A DNA stretch of 64,000 nt from Aquatica leii (lineage: Eukaryota > Arthropoda > Insecta > Coleoptera > Lampyridae). Position 1 is the first letter of the stretch. Every line of letters starts with the position of its first letter. Positions 22,240 to 34,199 of the stretch are shown here, in pieces. The stretch lies in NCBI GenBank assembly GCA_035610365.1, contig CM069435.1, forward strand, positions 60,881,389-60,945,388, written 5' to 3'. Made by a program: the position numbers and the translations under genes. The notes below the pieces were generated by a model that searched no databases, was not told the DNA's origin, and was given only the letters and a program-made list of their open reading frames with translations.

Positions 22240-25200
22240 ATATTTTTTCTGTTGGTGATTTATGCCATATATGATCTGTAATGACTTGTTATGTTATGAT
22301 TAGTTAACATTAATTTCCCAAATAGTGTATTATCAAAATTTTTATACTTTGTGTTGATCATTTTTTGGAGGTTCGAAAACTTGTTTTGTTTATCTTCAAT
22401 AAATCTGCATTGCTGATAATCGCAACACTTAAGTCTTGTTTTTAATGTTTAAATTGAAATTGGGACCAATCGTTTTATATTTTTTTAGCGTTGTGTACAA
22501 ACGTTAAAGATGAGTTAAAACCCGAGTTTCGTTATCTTTGAGTACTTTGAATGTTTTCAATTTATTAATAAAGGTCAACAAATCGCCAATAAATTAATTT
22601 TCTCGAGAACTTTTTATACTTTGTACTAAAAGTTCGTTAGCATTTAAGTGACATACAAGCGTAGTGGTGCGTCTCGTTTAGTTTATTATTTACAGTTGTA
22701 GTTATTAGTGCTAATTAAAAATTTTAATACACAGTTATGCAATTAAGTAAGTTCGGTTTAATATGTTTTGCTAATAACATTCTTTTAGAAATACGAATAC
22801 GACAGTAACCAGAGAGGAAATAATCGCGATCTACGTTTTTAATAATGAATTCATCATATAAAAACATTTGTACGAAAATTGGGCTTAATTTTTTTTAACA
22901 AATAAGAAATATCAATGTAAAAATAGTACAATACAATGAATGGAAACGATTCAGATTCTTACTTTCATTCATACAAAGAATGAAGATAACAGTTTTTTTA
23001 TATAATTAGAACAAAGAAATAATTACGAAAGTTTTAGTTTTATGTTTTGATGACAGATTAATAGATGAGAAGTAAACAAAGTTGCAGCCACTTGGGACAT
23101 TACTTCTAAAGTATAGGACAGTCAATTTCGTACATATTAAATTATCATTAGATAAACATTCTTAGAATTCTTGTAGAATGGTTTGTCATTTTAAGGACTA
23201 TCTTTCAAATCAAAGATTTACATTGAAACTTTTGAATTATATCTCAGATTGTGTTTACAGTTTGGTAGTTATTTTGTGAGGTAGTCAAGACGTTGTCAAC
23301 AATGAATAAATCACATAGTGAAAGTTAAATTAAGTAATTAAAAAAGATAATTTTTTACGACCTTTACAGGAAACTTTCTTGAAAATTCAAGTAAAAAAAA
23401 AGTTTTTTCGATGACGCTAGTTTACTCTATCTGGATAATGGGATGCAGTAGAAAATCACTCTAATTAGAAAGGGTTTCAAAATTAGACCGTGTCATGGTC
23501 AACACTTAAATGCCTAGGTTTTAAAATTAAATAAGAACTGCTTTGGACAATCTGTATTTTTTGTAGTTGCTTTAACAAAATTTTCTCATTGCATTAGGTC
23601 AGGGTTTTAGTCAATGGTGTAAACAACATTAAATTTTACAAAACAACTTGTTCTTTTTATATTTATGCCCCATTATGTCAATAGTGCAACGTGCGGTATA
23701 TTTGCCAAAACATTACATTTTTAATATTAGGTTTTTTAGTATTCCTCTTAACGGAATGTATTTTTTTTGTTTTTTTTTAATAATTAATAATGGCGTGCTT
23801 TTTACTATCGCATAATAAAAACGTGTTCCCATTAAAACCGCGATCAAGTCATTGTCATTGTCAACGACTTTAGAACATTGTGCTTCATCAGATGTAATTT
23901 AGCATGTATTTTACAAGTTGTCTACAAAACTAGTGATTTAGTATTTTTTGTATAATTGTATTTATTGATTATATTACATTTTTGGCTATTAATGCGCTAT
24001 TATTATTTATAAAGTACAAACGAATATTAATTTTCTTTTCCATAAATTTTGTGAATATGTAATTATTTCTTTGAAAACTTGTAATTAGTATTAGAAACAT
24101 CAATATGCCGCTGTATTTACATTTTTTTATTGCTTATAGATTAAGTAATAAATTTAAATTAAATCATACCGTAAATAAATTATTCATGATTTTTACAAAG
24201 TTGAGGTCACTCCTTTTATATGTAGGCAGTTGAAAAGTTATATGTTGAAATCCCACGATTTTGCGGTTTTGTTTTAAAGATTTTATATGCTTGTTGTGTT
24301 TTGCCAAACAACTTATTAATTTTTCATAAACCAGAAGTTTAAAAAAGTACTTGTTGGCAGTCTGTTTTAGATGGACTTTATTATTTAGTGCTATTGTGAT
24401 ACTTTGATTTTTAGTGACGCATTGTATACTGTTTTATTTATATAAAAACAAGTTTGTACAATATACGGTAATAACTTCTATAAAAATAAACCTTGTGTTG
24501 AAAGTCTGTAAATGTTTTCAGTGCTCGATGTTTTTTTATTAACTAAATTGAACCGTTGCATTGTTCTCAAAAAATTTCATGTTATGGGTTAAAACATTTA
24601 GTAATCTTATACTGACCTTAGTAAGTATCTTACGAACGTATGATGTAATAACACAAGTTTTGAAAAATAAATTTTGTCGTTGATTCCGCCTAGGCTTAGT
24701 GTTAATATGGTTAGTAATTTTGGATTCTTTGTAACAGCGTATGAAAAGAAATATTAATGCGTAGAACATGAAACATAGGAAAACTAGCTTATCGTTATTT
24801 ATCAACACGTACTCTCATGTTTCTATTCGATAACTTAATTTACACTTGCTAATATTTAACTTATTGACGTTAAAATACCATATTGCCAATGTGATAAAAG
24901 TTTGTTTTTATAAAGAATTTTGTTTTCTAGAGAATTTAAGTTTATAGCTTAAATGTTTCTAAATAAGATATAAAACTATTAGCTATCTTCTATCTAGAAT
25001 TAGTAGTTATCACTATTGAAATATTGGAATTTTTAAATTGTACCACTTGCAACGACGAGGTAATGATATTTGTTGTTGATACTTCTTTTTAATATTTTTT
25101 TTTGTATGCTTTAAAGGTTTTGTTTTTTTGTTTTTCTTTCGTTAAGTTCTTTTACACTTGTTTTTTGTTTAATTCGTGTTTGTGGGCACTGTTGTAATTT

Positions 25201-25620
25201 TTTCTGATTTAATCTTCTTTTTTTGCACTACTTCATTTTAGCTTTTTAATGTTTCTTTTAAAGAATACTCGTTGTTTGTTAGAAATGTAAATAGGTTTTA
25301 AGACTAGTCATTTCTGAAATAATATTAACTACAGGACTCAAACTAAAGTATGCGGATTATATATTTCGTTTTCAATTGTTTATATAAGTTCTATAACTAC
25401 CTAGATAGTATAAAAGAGAAGTAAATACGTTTAATGCCAGATTTCTTGTTAGATTTAATGAAACACTTGAATAATTGTTTTTCTAGTGATCGTTACTGAA
25501 TAACATAATAATTTTTTTGGGAATCAGGTCTAGCAATGCTAAGTGACAATCATTATGTCTTGTAACTTACGTGTAGATATTAAAGACTTCTAATTCTGCA
25601 ACTATACAAGTTTCTCACTA
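22240..25620. other. AT-rich non-coding stretch
   Basis: 3.4 kb with dense stops in all frames, homopolymer runs and no recognised element or exon. Confidence 0.45.
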
Positions 25621-25629
25621 TTTATAGGG

Positions 25630-26115
25630 CTTTTTGGATAAGGTTTGAAACAACTTTCCCGAACTTCCCACATATCAATATAGTGATATCATCTGCATAT
25701 ATTTGCGCATATATTCCCGATATATTCCGTTCTGTTCAAGGTGCCTTGAGAGATAGTCTACTACTAAGCTCTACAATAGAGCCGATAACACCCCTCTATG
25801 CGGGCATCCTTTAGCAGCAACTACTTCTTTGGTTCGCAGAGCTGATCTGTTCTTTACCAATCGAGAACTTCTCGATTTTAGACTGCCTTCAGAATGGAAT
25901 CAAAAGAGGTGTTATCAAATGCTTCCTCAGTGCGATTTCTTCGTTGCTGAAGATACTTTCAATTTTTTATGTAAAAAAGTTGGTAGGTTAAAATTTTTCG
26001 AGTATAAAATTTCTTCTCGACACGCCCACTTTTCATAGACGGCTGTCAAACGGTTCATTATTTCGGTAACGTCCTGTACAACACGGACCGTTTTGGCAGG
26101 TCTGCGCCCAACCAG
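25630..26115 (-). pseudogene. LINE reverse transcriptase fragment (R1/Jockey-like)
   Basis: On the minus strand near 26100-25900, AFDNTSFDSIL-like text matches the RT block that begins D-E-GAFDN-SF. Further on (about 25820-25690) come a KGCPHRGVLSALL-like segment matching the Q-G-VLSP-LW block, a SLVVDYL stretch, and a Y-ADDI-like segment that carries the catalytic YxDD site with frame damage. About 480 bp of the domain remains, with several stops. It abuts the BEL/Pao remnant in the same orientation, so one has probably cut the other. Confidence 0.65.
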
Positions 26116-26125
26116 GCTTTCATCA

Positions 26126-26760
26126 TCAATTATTTAAAAACTTTGAAGGGAACAACCCTCTCGAAGCACAATCCGCGGGATTATCAGCTGATACTACATG
26201 TTTCCAATGATCTTCTGGAAGCAGTTTGTGAATTATTGAAACTCTGTTGGCTACAAATGTTTTCCATTTATATGAAGGAGCTTTAATCCAAGAGAATACT
26301 ATTTGAGAATCAGACCAAACTAATTTTATTAACAAAAGCTAATTTTACAATAATCTTGTTAAAAGAACTGCCGCGCATAATTCTAATCGTGGAATCCACA
26401 ATTTTTTAATAGAGGTAATTTGATTTTACTACAAATTAAAGTTGTGTTAATTTCCTTAGTAGTCTAAATAGTTCGAAAGTATACTAATGCGACAAATGCA
26501 ATTTCGCTACTATCACAAAACCCAGGCATTTCACAAATTGTAGAATTATTTATAGGCAAAATATAATATTTGGAGGATAATTTTTGTATTAAATGTTTAG
26601 CAAAAACAATTAACGGCGATAAAAAACCTAATGGATCAAAAATTCTGACTACCTTCGAAAGTAACGTTCTTTTTGTACACAGAGTTGAATAACAGTTAAT
26701 ACTGTAATTGTCTTTCTCTATTTCGACATGAGAATTAGCGATTCTTACACTAAAATCCGT
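26126..26760 (-). pseudogene. BEL/Pao pol, connection and RNase H region
   Basis: The minus strand reads KRTLLSKVVRIFDPLGFLSPL then LIQKLSS, FCDSSEIAFVALVYFRT and finally VWSDSQIVFSWIKAPSYKWK, FVANRVSIIHKLLPEDHWKHV and ADNPADCASRGLFPSK. These are the standard Pao segments after RT: the RIFDPLG-LSP block, the FCDAS-AYGA-VY RNase H strand, then the WSDS and NPAD-ASRG blocks. A frame break separates the two halves. The sequence ends abruptly after the ASRG block, where a complete element would go on to integrase. Confidence 0.85.
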
Positions 26761-27111
26761 GTAAGAATAAGCAAATTCTTACACGAATTTTAGTAATGTA
26801 AGTTTTTTCAAAGTTTGTATCTCTGCATCGTAAGTTGACGTTACATGAAGAAGAAATCAAAATTATTGGAAGTTAACAATTGGAATTCAAATTTTTATGC
26901 CAAGATAAAATAAAAACGTCCTATTAATTCAAAGTTATTTACTTATAAAGGTATAAAGAGATAATTTTGTATGAGATTTTAGGTTAATACATAAATTTCA
27001 ATATGTCAAAGTGTAAAAGTGTTGCCAATTCAGTAAAATATAAGTTTCCCAATGTTGTTTTAAAATTAAAATTATACGAAAAAATATTAAATATTGTATC
27101 GAAACAGAGAA

Positions 27112-27251
27112 AATAGTATAAAACACACGTCATAGAATACGTTTCAATCACTTGACCGCTTCATAAACTCGCCGCTGCGCGGCTCGTGTATGAAACTCGG
27201 TCTCGTGATTGAAGCGCGTTCATTCTGTAACTTGTGTTTTAATATACTATT
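27112..27251. repeat. 140 bp snap-back palindrome inside the BEL/Pao pol
   Basis: The ends are AATAGTAT and its complement. Inside, the arms share AAACACA, CAATCAC, GACCG and TTCATA-ACTCG-CG blocks, folding around a GC-rich centre (GCCGCTGCGCGGC, 27171-27183). Its outer 30 bp resemble those of a palindrome of nearly the same length at 60308-60446. Confidence 0.8.
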
Positions 27252-27296
27252 CTGAGGTTCCTATTGTAATGCTAATATTTTAATAATAGAAGGTTC

Positions 27297-28047
27297 TTCT
27301 TTATTAAAGGAAATTAATTGTTGTGTTGACGCAGGAAGAGAAGTTAGAACAGAAGGTTCATTAATAACAAACTTTTTTTAACTCAAAACCCTCCTTTTTA
27401 AGCAACAATATTAAGTCAACTTCTAAGCATCGAGTTTCTTCTATTGAATTACACCCTGTAATTACGTCATTTACATAAACGTCCGACTGTATAACTTCTG
27501 CAGCTTTTAGGAAATGTGCTTTTTCATCTATAGACAATTATCTAATAGTACGTAAAGCCAAAAATGAAGACGAAGATACTTCAAACATTACCCTATCCAT
27601 GGTGTATTCTTGAATTGGCTGATTTGCATCAAATCTCCACAACAATCTTTGAAAATCTCTTTGATTTTCTTGTAATATAATCTGACGATACATTTGTTTC
27701 CTATCAGCAATAATAACATGTTTGTGTAATCGATATCCCAATAAAATTGTTACAATATTTGTTTCTAATTTAGGTCCCACTAATAAGGTATCGTTTAAAG
27801 ATATTCTATTCCCCGATTTTGCTGAAGCTTTAAAAACTACACGCAACTTTGTTGATGTGCTATCTTGCTTGAGCACTTCATGATGAGGAACGTAATTCCC
27901 GTGATTCCTTTTGACTAATGGGTCAGCTATAGACATATGAGCCGAATCTAAATAGTCCTGCATTGCTTTTTTAAACTCTGCAGCAAATGCAGTATCTTTT
28001 ACCATACGTATTTCTAACGATTTTAAACAACGTAAAGGTAAAGGCAC
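27297..28047 (-). pseudogene. BEL/Pao reverse transcriptase
   Basis: The 169-residue frame from 28047 to 27538 contains YVPHHEVLKQDSTSTKLRVVF, a SLNDTLLVGPKL segment, the VIIADRKQMYRQI catalytic block with the first Asp, and RDFQRLLWRF, all typical of Pao RT. After a stop it continues LALRTIRQL, then AEVIQSDVYVNDVITG, where the family has Y-V-D-D: the second Asp is replaced (YVNDV), which would abolish polymerase activity. The text then runs to VLTSLPASTQQL before the inserted palindrome. Gene is dead. Confidence 0.85.
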
Positions 28048-28126
28048 GACGTATCTGCCATCAGTCGTTCTGTAATGACTATCAATAAAGTGTTGTTCAC
28101 ATCTCTTATCATCAGGTAATAAAATA

Positions 28127-28800
28127 TTACAAGGTATTTGCTCCGATTCCTAACATTTTGCGCTTCTTGTAACGAATTAGAAAATACAAAGGTAGATTTG
28201 TTGAATGTAAATTGAGTTTACCTAATACAATGTATCCAAAGATGGTAATAACAGCAGACGGTTCTCCTGTAAATACATTACCTAAAAATATTTGAGAAAA
28301 TATGTCTGCTCTAACCAATACATCAATTGTTTGCTGGCGGTAAAATAAAGGATCAGCTAATTTAAGGTTACGAATGTTACTCTAATCATATTGTTTTAAC
28401 GACACCGAAGTCATGTCATTACAAATCGATGACAATATTTGAGCCGGCACAATAAATGAAGATCCTTTTTGTTCTCTAGACTTTATCGAACAAACAACAA
28501 CACCACGACTCTTCACGGAAACTATTTGATTTAAACCGTGAACAAAAACTGAGGAATGTGTACGATGTAAGTTAAGACGTTGCACGCAACTTTCTAAAAT
28601 AAAGTTAACTTGAGAACCACAATCTACTAAAATAGGGACCCAAAAACCAGACGCATCCATGATATTAACAACAGCAGTTGCTAATAGAACTGTGCTTTCT
28701 GATGCTACTATACCCGCAAAAGCATCATCAAGTATTGGGTTTTTATTCATAACCATAACTGTTAAATCATTAAAAACTTCTTTTGCGTAATGCAATAGAC
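28127..28800 (-). pseudogene. BEL/Pao aspartic protease region (DUF1758-like)
   Basis: In the 28795-28382 frame, LLATAVVNIMDASGFWVPILVDCGSQVNFI matches the Pao protease, whose family motif is LLD-GSQ. Here Asp-Cys-Gly-Ser-Gln keeps the Asp and GSQ. It is followed by GVVVCSIKSRE. A second frame, 28318-28127, gives VRADIFSQIFLG and AVITIFGYIVLGKL, the usual downstream block with D-F and GW-V-G. One frameshift separates them. The role in an intact element is to mature Gag-Pol. Confidence 0.75.
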
Positions 28801-28840
28801 TATAATGCTTTTCATTATATTTTTCACATACATGGTTTGC

Positions 28841-29772
28841 TTAACAAGCTTTAACTGCATGCGAATTACTTAAACAATTCAAACATAATTTATTTATTGC
28901 GAAGAAAAATTTATTACATGGCGACTTGTTTAAAAAAGATTTACAATCGATTAAATTGTGGTTACCTTTACAATTAACACTTTGTGAATCTGAATTCATA
29001 ACAAGTCCAAATGAAGATGAATTTGGTTTAGAATTCAGTACTAACCTTTTCTTATTAAATTTATTGTTTATACTACTGTTTAAATTTTCTAGTGCAATAC
29101 GCTGCTTTTGAACAAATTCAACTAAATCAATTGATGGAATCATATTTTTAGAATCAACTATATTCAGTTCAAATTGTTCCTTAGTTTTTTGTGGCAGCAA
29201 GTTAACCAGTAACAAATTTAACTGATCTTCTGTGTTTGTTAATAAAGCCTAAAAAGCTGACCAATTTTCTTTAAAATGGTTATCACTTTTTTAAGCGACA
29301 TCCGACAAATTCGAATTCCAGTGGATTAAATTATAGAAAATTTCTATAAACGATTGGTAACGGTTAAATCTCCACCAAAGTTAAGTAGTTTTGCTGAAGA
29401 ATTACAAGCAGAACGATATTTTTAAACATACGACTTAAATTTCGCTCCTTTGCACAACTAGAATACTAAATATTACCAAAATTGTCTATCAAGTACCGAA
29501 AGTGAAGAACTATTCTTAACAATTTTCTGACAACAATTTATTAACTTATCAAATCAATCTTTTGTTGGTTTGAAATTTTCAGCTGTAATCAAACAATTCT
29601 CAACTGATTTGCAAGAATTAGACGTTTCCGATTTAAACATTAAATTCAATAATTCCACAGAAGATTTTTTACTATTTTCCATTTCAATTAGACATGTATT
29701 TAATTTTGACATTTCATATAATTTAAAAAAGAACAAAACGTTAAACAATCTGTTTATACCGTCAACGATCAT
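28841..29772 (-). pseudogene. BEL/Pao gag with zinc-knuckle-like tail
   Basis: The N-terminal piece (29772-29554) has a lysine/serine-rich segment without a clear motif. A middle part with FKSYV-, AKLLNFGGDLT- and KSDNHFKENWSA-like text lies in mixed frames. The 29215-28841 frame has LVNLLPQKTKEQFEL, then FVQKQRIALENL and a C-terminal CKGNHNLIDCKSF ... LCLNCLSNSHAVKAC with the C-x2-C-x4-H-x4-C spacing of a CCHC knuckle. That order fits the DUF1759 gag of Pao elements. Broken by stops and frameshifts. Confidence 0.75.
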
Positions 29773-29894
29773 TACAAATAATCAATACTAGTTAAGAAAA
29801 CCAACACGCAATGCTCTTATCAAAAGAACAGCGACTACCAAAACAACTAATTACAAGTTCTCAATATACAATTCAATCTTTAACTAAATATTAT

Positions 29895-29910
29895 CCGGCT
29901 CGAAGGACCA
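29895..29910 (-). promoter_or_regulatory. Primer binding site complementary to tRNA-Tyr
   Basis: On the minus strand TGGTCCTTCGAGCCGG follows the probable 5' LTR by four bases. It is the complement of a tRNA-Tyr 3' end (CCGGCTCGAAGGA plus CCA, as I recall insect tRNA-Tyr). It therefore marks where minus-strand DNA synthesis would begin and supports the LTR boundary at 29915. Confidence 0.75.
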
Positions 29911-29914
29911 AAAA

Positions 29915-30314
29915 TGTAACGACAATAACTTGGACTGTAATTTTTTTTTAAATGTTATATTAACAAAGGCGCTTACCATCAGTAATTGCACTTTCTCTTC
30001 TTAATCAGAACTTTGACGCACCACCGTCAACTGGCACTTCACAATGTCAAGAAAATAAATAAAGTTTCAAAACCTTCTTATACCGAATATAACTGATTAA
30101 AAAATACAATTCAGAAAATTGTATAAACAAATAATAATAGTTTTGATATTTTATATGACAATTCAAAAGTATTAATAATAAAAAAACAAACTATGAACTA
30201 ATTGGTTTTTTAAACTGTTTCTTAAACAACTAGATTAAAACAGGGTTATATAAGAAATCGAATATCTAAACTAAGATTCGGGTTAGAATAACATCGTCTG
30301 CAACCAAGTTTACA
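29915..30314 (-). repeat. Probable 5' LTR of the BEL/Pao element
   Basis: The inner end is set by the primer site: on the minus strand the LTR ends GTTACA. A canonical start TGTAAAC at 30314 would give a 400 bp TGT..ACA repeat with a TATATAA box near 30246-30252. There is no second LTR to compare, so the outer end is a guess. Confidence 0.45.
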
Positions 30315-31050
30315 AGAATATCATTTTCAGCAAAAATTTTACATTTGTAATTACAGAAAAGTTGTGCTAATAATAAAAATTAATTTTATGTAGACTCCCA
30401 CAAGACAGGAAGTTGTCATACATTTGTCAATGTGTGGATTGATTTTAATACAGTTAATCGTGAAACGGTTTACTTGTATTACAAATAGCTTCATGTGAAC
30501 TAATTCAATTTGTGTCTCATTTTTGCTAAACAAATTTATTAAACCACACGTTGTTAGCAATTGAAAAGAACAGATAAAACTTACGCACCATATTTATTTT
30601 ATGTATGTAATAGTCGAAGTTCCGCGTACAATGAAGAATTACAAAAAAATCTCAAAATAACTTGTTTTTAAATACTGCGAACTTCTGGGTGTTTTGGACT
30701 TATTTACTTTGAATATATAACTGGGAGATGAAAAATGTTTTACTGTCTTTATCTATATTACTTAAATTAGCAGTTCTATTTTAAAATTTTAATCTAAAAT
30801 GAATATACACTACATAGTTTAAATGAATTGTATGGTATTCAAAATATTAAGAGAACACTTGTAATATTGTTTAAATAAAAATCAATGTTGTTTTAGCTTT
30901 TTAGAAGGGTGTATCTGATACGATAGCGTTTTCAATAGAAACTCATTACATATACAATAAGACGACTGTACTTATTTGTACAAACGCGTAATGTTTCATG
31001 GTGTACGGATTATGTCTAATAGTACACTCACGGCGAGACGAAAAGCGTAA
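30315..31050. other. Non-coding stretch
   Basis: AT-rich; nothing recognised between the BEL/Pao element and the Harbinger-type MITE. Confidence 0.4.
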
Positions 31051-31764
31051 AAGCAGACCCTACACGATCAATGAGACTGTCATTCCTGAGACTGACAGTA
31101 TTTAATTCAATCTCCATCAGTATTTTTTAACCCTACATGATCATTCTAAATCATCAGTATTTTTGTCAGTCTTGTTGTATTAGTTGGCTTGCGCGCATCA
31201 GGTATGAATAAGATACAGAAGGCGTCTGTCGCAATTATTTTAGCTTGTGCTACAAAGCACACTGTGAAACGTAAGCAATGGGTAAAAAACTGGCTAAAAA
31301 AACGAGTAGACAAGTAGTTTATCAAGTGCCTGATTTCGTTTCGTTTTATTCATATACATTGTAGATTTTGAGTTCTACAACTCGGGGAGCGTTTCGTACA
31401 GTTCTATGAACTGTTGCATTACTTCTTTTGCGTTCTCCTCTTCTTCAACCAACTCGGTATCAAGTACTTCATCGTGTTTCTAAACACTTGTTATTAGCGA
31501 TCAAAACACTATGTCAACACTGCAACAAATTTACACAAGACTGACGGAATGATGCAAATGCCCCTATACCATCAGTAATACTGACAGTCTCCACACCACT
31601 TTCGAGGCGTGGTCATAAAACTGACAAGATTGATGCGAGAATTAAGCATGCTTAATTCTTGTCTCAGTATTTTCATCATTCTATCAGTATTGCACGTATA
31701 CGATCAATCATACTGTCAGTATTTGCAAATACTGACAGTCTGATTGATCGTGTAGGGTCTGCTT
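31051..31764 (+). mobile_element. PIF/Harbinger-type non-autonomous element
   Basis: Ends are 32 bp inverted repeats with one mismatch, beginning AAGCAGACCCTACACGATCA. The left flank is TAA and the right TAG, consistent with a mutated 3 bp TAA duplication. ACTGACAGT-type motifs recur next to both ends. A short plus-strand frame from 31204 (starting MNKIQKASVAII) looks like the first residues of a Harbinger transposase, and an acidic EEEENAKEVMQQF segment lies on the minus strand. The catalytic domain is missing, so this is an internally deleted derivative. Superfamily assignment rests on the ends and that N-terminus. Confidence 0.7.
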
Positions 31765-31767
31765 TAG

Positions 31768-32289
31768 AGTATACTCGCAGCACTTGGTCTCGCTTTGTGT
31801 CGGAAGCCATTATTTTAAACCAGTATAGTACGAAGTTTAGCGAAAGGCAGACGCACGTTGCTTTGTCTAAGTGGGCAATGGCAATTTACACAATGCACTT
31901 GTAGTTGCAATTGTATTATGTACAAATTTAGAACACATTTAGAGAAAAAAGATGTTTGGGATAACAGTTCTGAATAGTTGGAAGTCGGATAAAAATTATT
32001 TTGTTATGTACATCACAATTATTCAAATTAAAATCAACCATTTTCTAGGATTTGGTACCCCGGTAGTTAATAAGCGTTCAGATTTGGATTTCGAATACTG
32101 AGTTAAAGAAGAAAGGCAAACTTGTTTTGACTTTGATTTGTAATCTCCGAGAAAATGTTATATAGTTTTTTACGGTTTTTGCCATGGCGCACGCCTCTTG
32201 ATGCGTATCAATAACAACAAATTTATAACAATATCAAATTCCCACTTCAGTTTAAGTGGAAATGGAATGTTATCACTGTAAAGCGGCTA
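31768..32289. other. Non-coding stretch before the Nova retrocopy
   Basis: No motif recognised. The 5' part of the Nova coding region, or its UTR, would fall here if the retrocopy were longer, but I cannot align it. Confidence 0.35.
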
Positions 32290-32920
32290 GCGTGACCGCT
32301 GGACTATTATCGGTAAAGGAGGGGATTCTGGAACTACAGAACGCGTCTGTCTCATAATCGACAGTATTGATGCGGTCATGGAATTTATTATGGTAAAAAT
32401 TAAAGAAAAACCTGATCTGTTGATATAGATGATAAATGAATGCAAGATCGAGATAAGCAAGTAAAAATACTTGTACGAAATTCTGCAGCTGGTATGATAT
32501 TTGGTAAAGCCGGTAATCATATTAAACAAATAAACGAGACAAGTGGTTTTTAACATATGTGCCAATCTCTAAAGGCCAAAGACATGTCCTTCCAAGCAGT
32601 ATTACTGTGATAGGTGCATGATGATTTTAGCAAAAGCTGTCGAAGATCCACAGTAGTACCTGTTTGAATGTTTCTTATGCTGGTATTAGTGGTCCAGTTG
32701 CAAATTACAACCATACGGGATCACCGTACGCCCAAGATACGACCAGTGCTTTTAATGCATCAACTACTAGTCTAAACACCAGACTTAGTTCTATGTCGCA
32801 AGGCCCAGCTCAAAAGTGTATGGAGGGCAACGCGGTATGTACGATTTCTGCATATTACAATAAGCCTCGGAATAGAGCACCGTTTCTAATTATTAAAAAA
32901 GTTAACTTTGTTAGATAGGC
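32290..32920 (+). pseudogene. Nova/pasilla KH-domain RNA-binding protein retrocopy
   Basis: Plus-strand reading gives GTTERVCLI then SIDAVMEF and KIKEKPDL, then VKILVRNSAAGMIFGKAGNHIKQI, and SLKAKDMSFQ and AKAVEDPQ-like pieces, then LNVSYAGISGPVANYNHTGSPYAQ. This is the order in Nova/pasilla: end of the first KH domain, linker, the second KH domain with its GxxG loop (here GKAG) and the segment after it. KH domains of Nova bind YCAY RNA motifs to control splicing. Stops (for example after the loop, near 32549) and frameshifts interrupt it. Sequence that in the parent gene is interrupted by introns is contiguous here, so a processed pseudogene is likely; retention of a few exons is less likely. 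Confidence 0.75.
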
Positions 32921-34199
32921 CCGTTTTTTTCTTAAAATATCAGTTTTTACCAGTGCTCTTCCTATCCCCGATTACACTCGACGATGTTTTTCTTAAGTTT
33001 CATTGTGGAAATGTCATAATTATCTTATATTATCTATTTATAATTGCCATAGGGTGCTACCAGGCAAATTTTAAGCATCTACTCTAGTAAGCTAATCTCG
33101 TAACAGCTAAGATTGTTTTGACTTGAAAAACTTGTCCAGGTAATAAAAGAACAATTTTAATACATACAAAATTATATACTGCTCTCGACACCACTTTAAC
33201 GCGTAACTTACATTTTTGCACATTTTTATTCACAATGCTGAAATTAAAATGTAGTAAAAAAAACAACAAAATTATATACTTATATACGAGTGTAATTCAC
33301 ATAGAATTACACCGACATGAAAACGCACTTCAGTTACATACAGCAACTTTGGTTTTTTTCTTCAATAAATTTTAGTATTTGATTAGTTTAGTTTCATACG
33401 AGATACTTTCCCCAAGGAGTTTTACCGTTTCAATAGAAACTTTATTCTGAGTTTAATGATATTTTTAACACAAACATTTTAACGCTACTCTTCCGGTTTT
33501 ATTCTAGTCATTATGCGGTATAGGTAGTTCTTTATTTCAAATTTCGTTATCGGTATTACGTTTCAAGTTTTAATTCAACAATTTTTATTTTTCACGAATT
33601 TTGAACGACTTGCTTTCTCTATTTCACTATATAATAACGTAATTAACGGCGTCATCGGTTGTTTACAATTTTATCTTACCTTAGTCAATCTAGAATTACT
33701 AATTCTAGTGATTCATGTTCAAAATGTTTTTATGTCGTAAGAGAAGAAAAATAATGAAAACATCTTTACTTGTGAAAAACATCAATGGGATATATTTAAA
33801 AGGTGTATCTATTTGATTTATTTTTTAATTTGGAATAATTATTGTTAAATAAGATTATTGAATGTGTTGTTTTTGTCTTGAGAATATATAATATCTGCCC
33901 ACGTTTCAGTGCCGTCAAGTTTTACACGACTAATGTTTAAATTTTTAAATGAATGTACACCTTCACACCGTAATTAAGCTTCATAATTTAGATGCTACTA
34001 TATAACGCAAAGTATATTAATGATCTGCATTTGAATAAACATGCAGTTGATTATAAGCGTGCATTTTCCACTTGCTGCTCGGTCTATAAATATTTCTTGT
34101 GATTTATTGATTGGTCGAATCTTCTAAGTAAGATGTGCAAGGGCAGAAGGTGCAATTTCTTGAATAATCGACCTTCTGTTTTTAACCTTGGAAAACGCA
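32921..34199. other. Non-coding stretch
   Basis: AT-rich with no recognised gene or element end. Confidence 0.4.

Larger units (their letters stand above)
26120..30314 (-). mobile_element. BEL/Pao LTR retrotransposon, 3'-truncated
   Basis: Reading the minus strand: probable 5' LTR (30314-29915), primer site (29910-29895), gag (29772-28841), aspartic protease (28800-28127), reverse transcriptase (28047-27297) and RNase H-side pol (26760-26126). This is the BEL/Pao gene order. The element stops at about 26120, where LINE sequence begins; integrase, 3' LTR and target duplication are missing. About 500 bp of unrelated DNA, including a 140 bp palindrome, sits inside pol (26765-27260). Frames are broken in many places. 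Confidence 0.85.

Noticed and set aside
28926-29111. Plus-strand open frame inside the Pao gag
   Set aside because: Shadow of the minus-strand gag with its CCHC-like motif.
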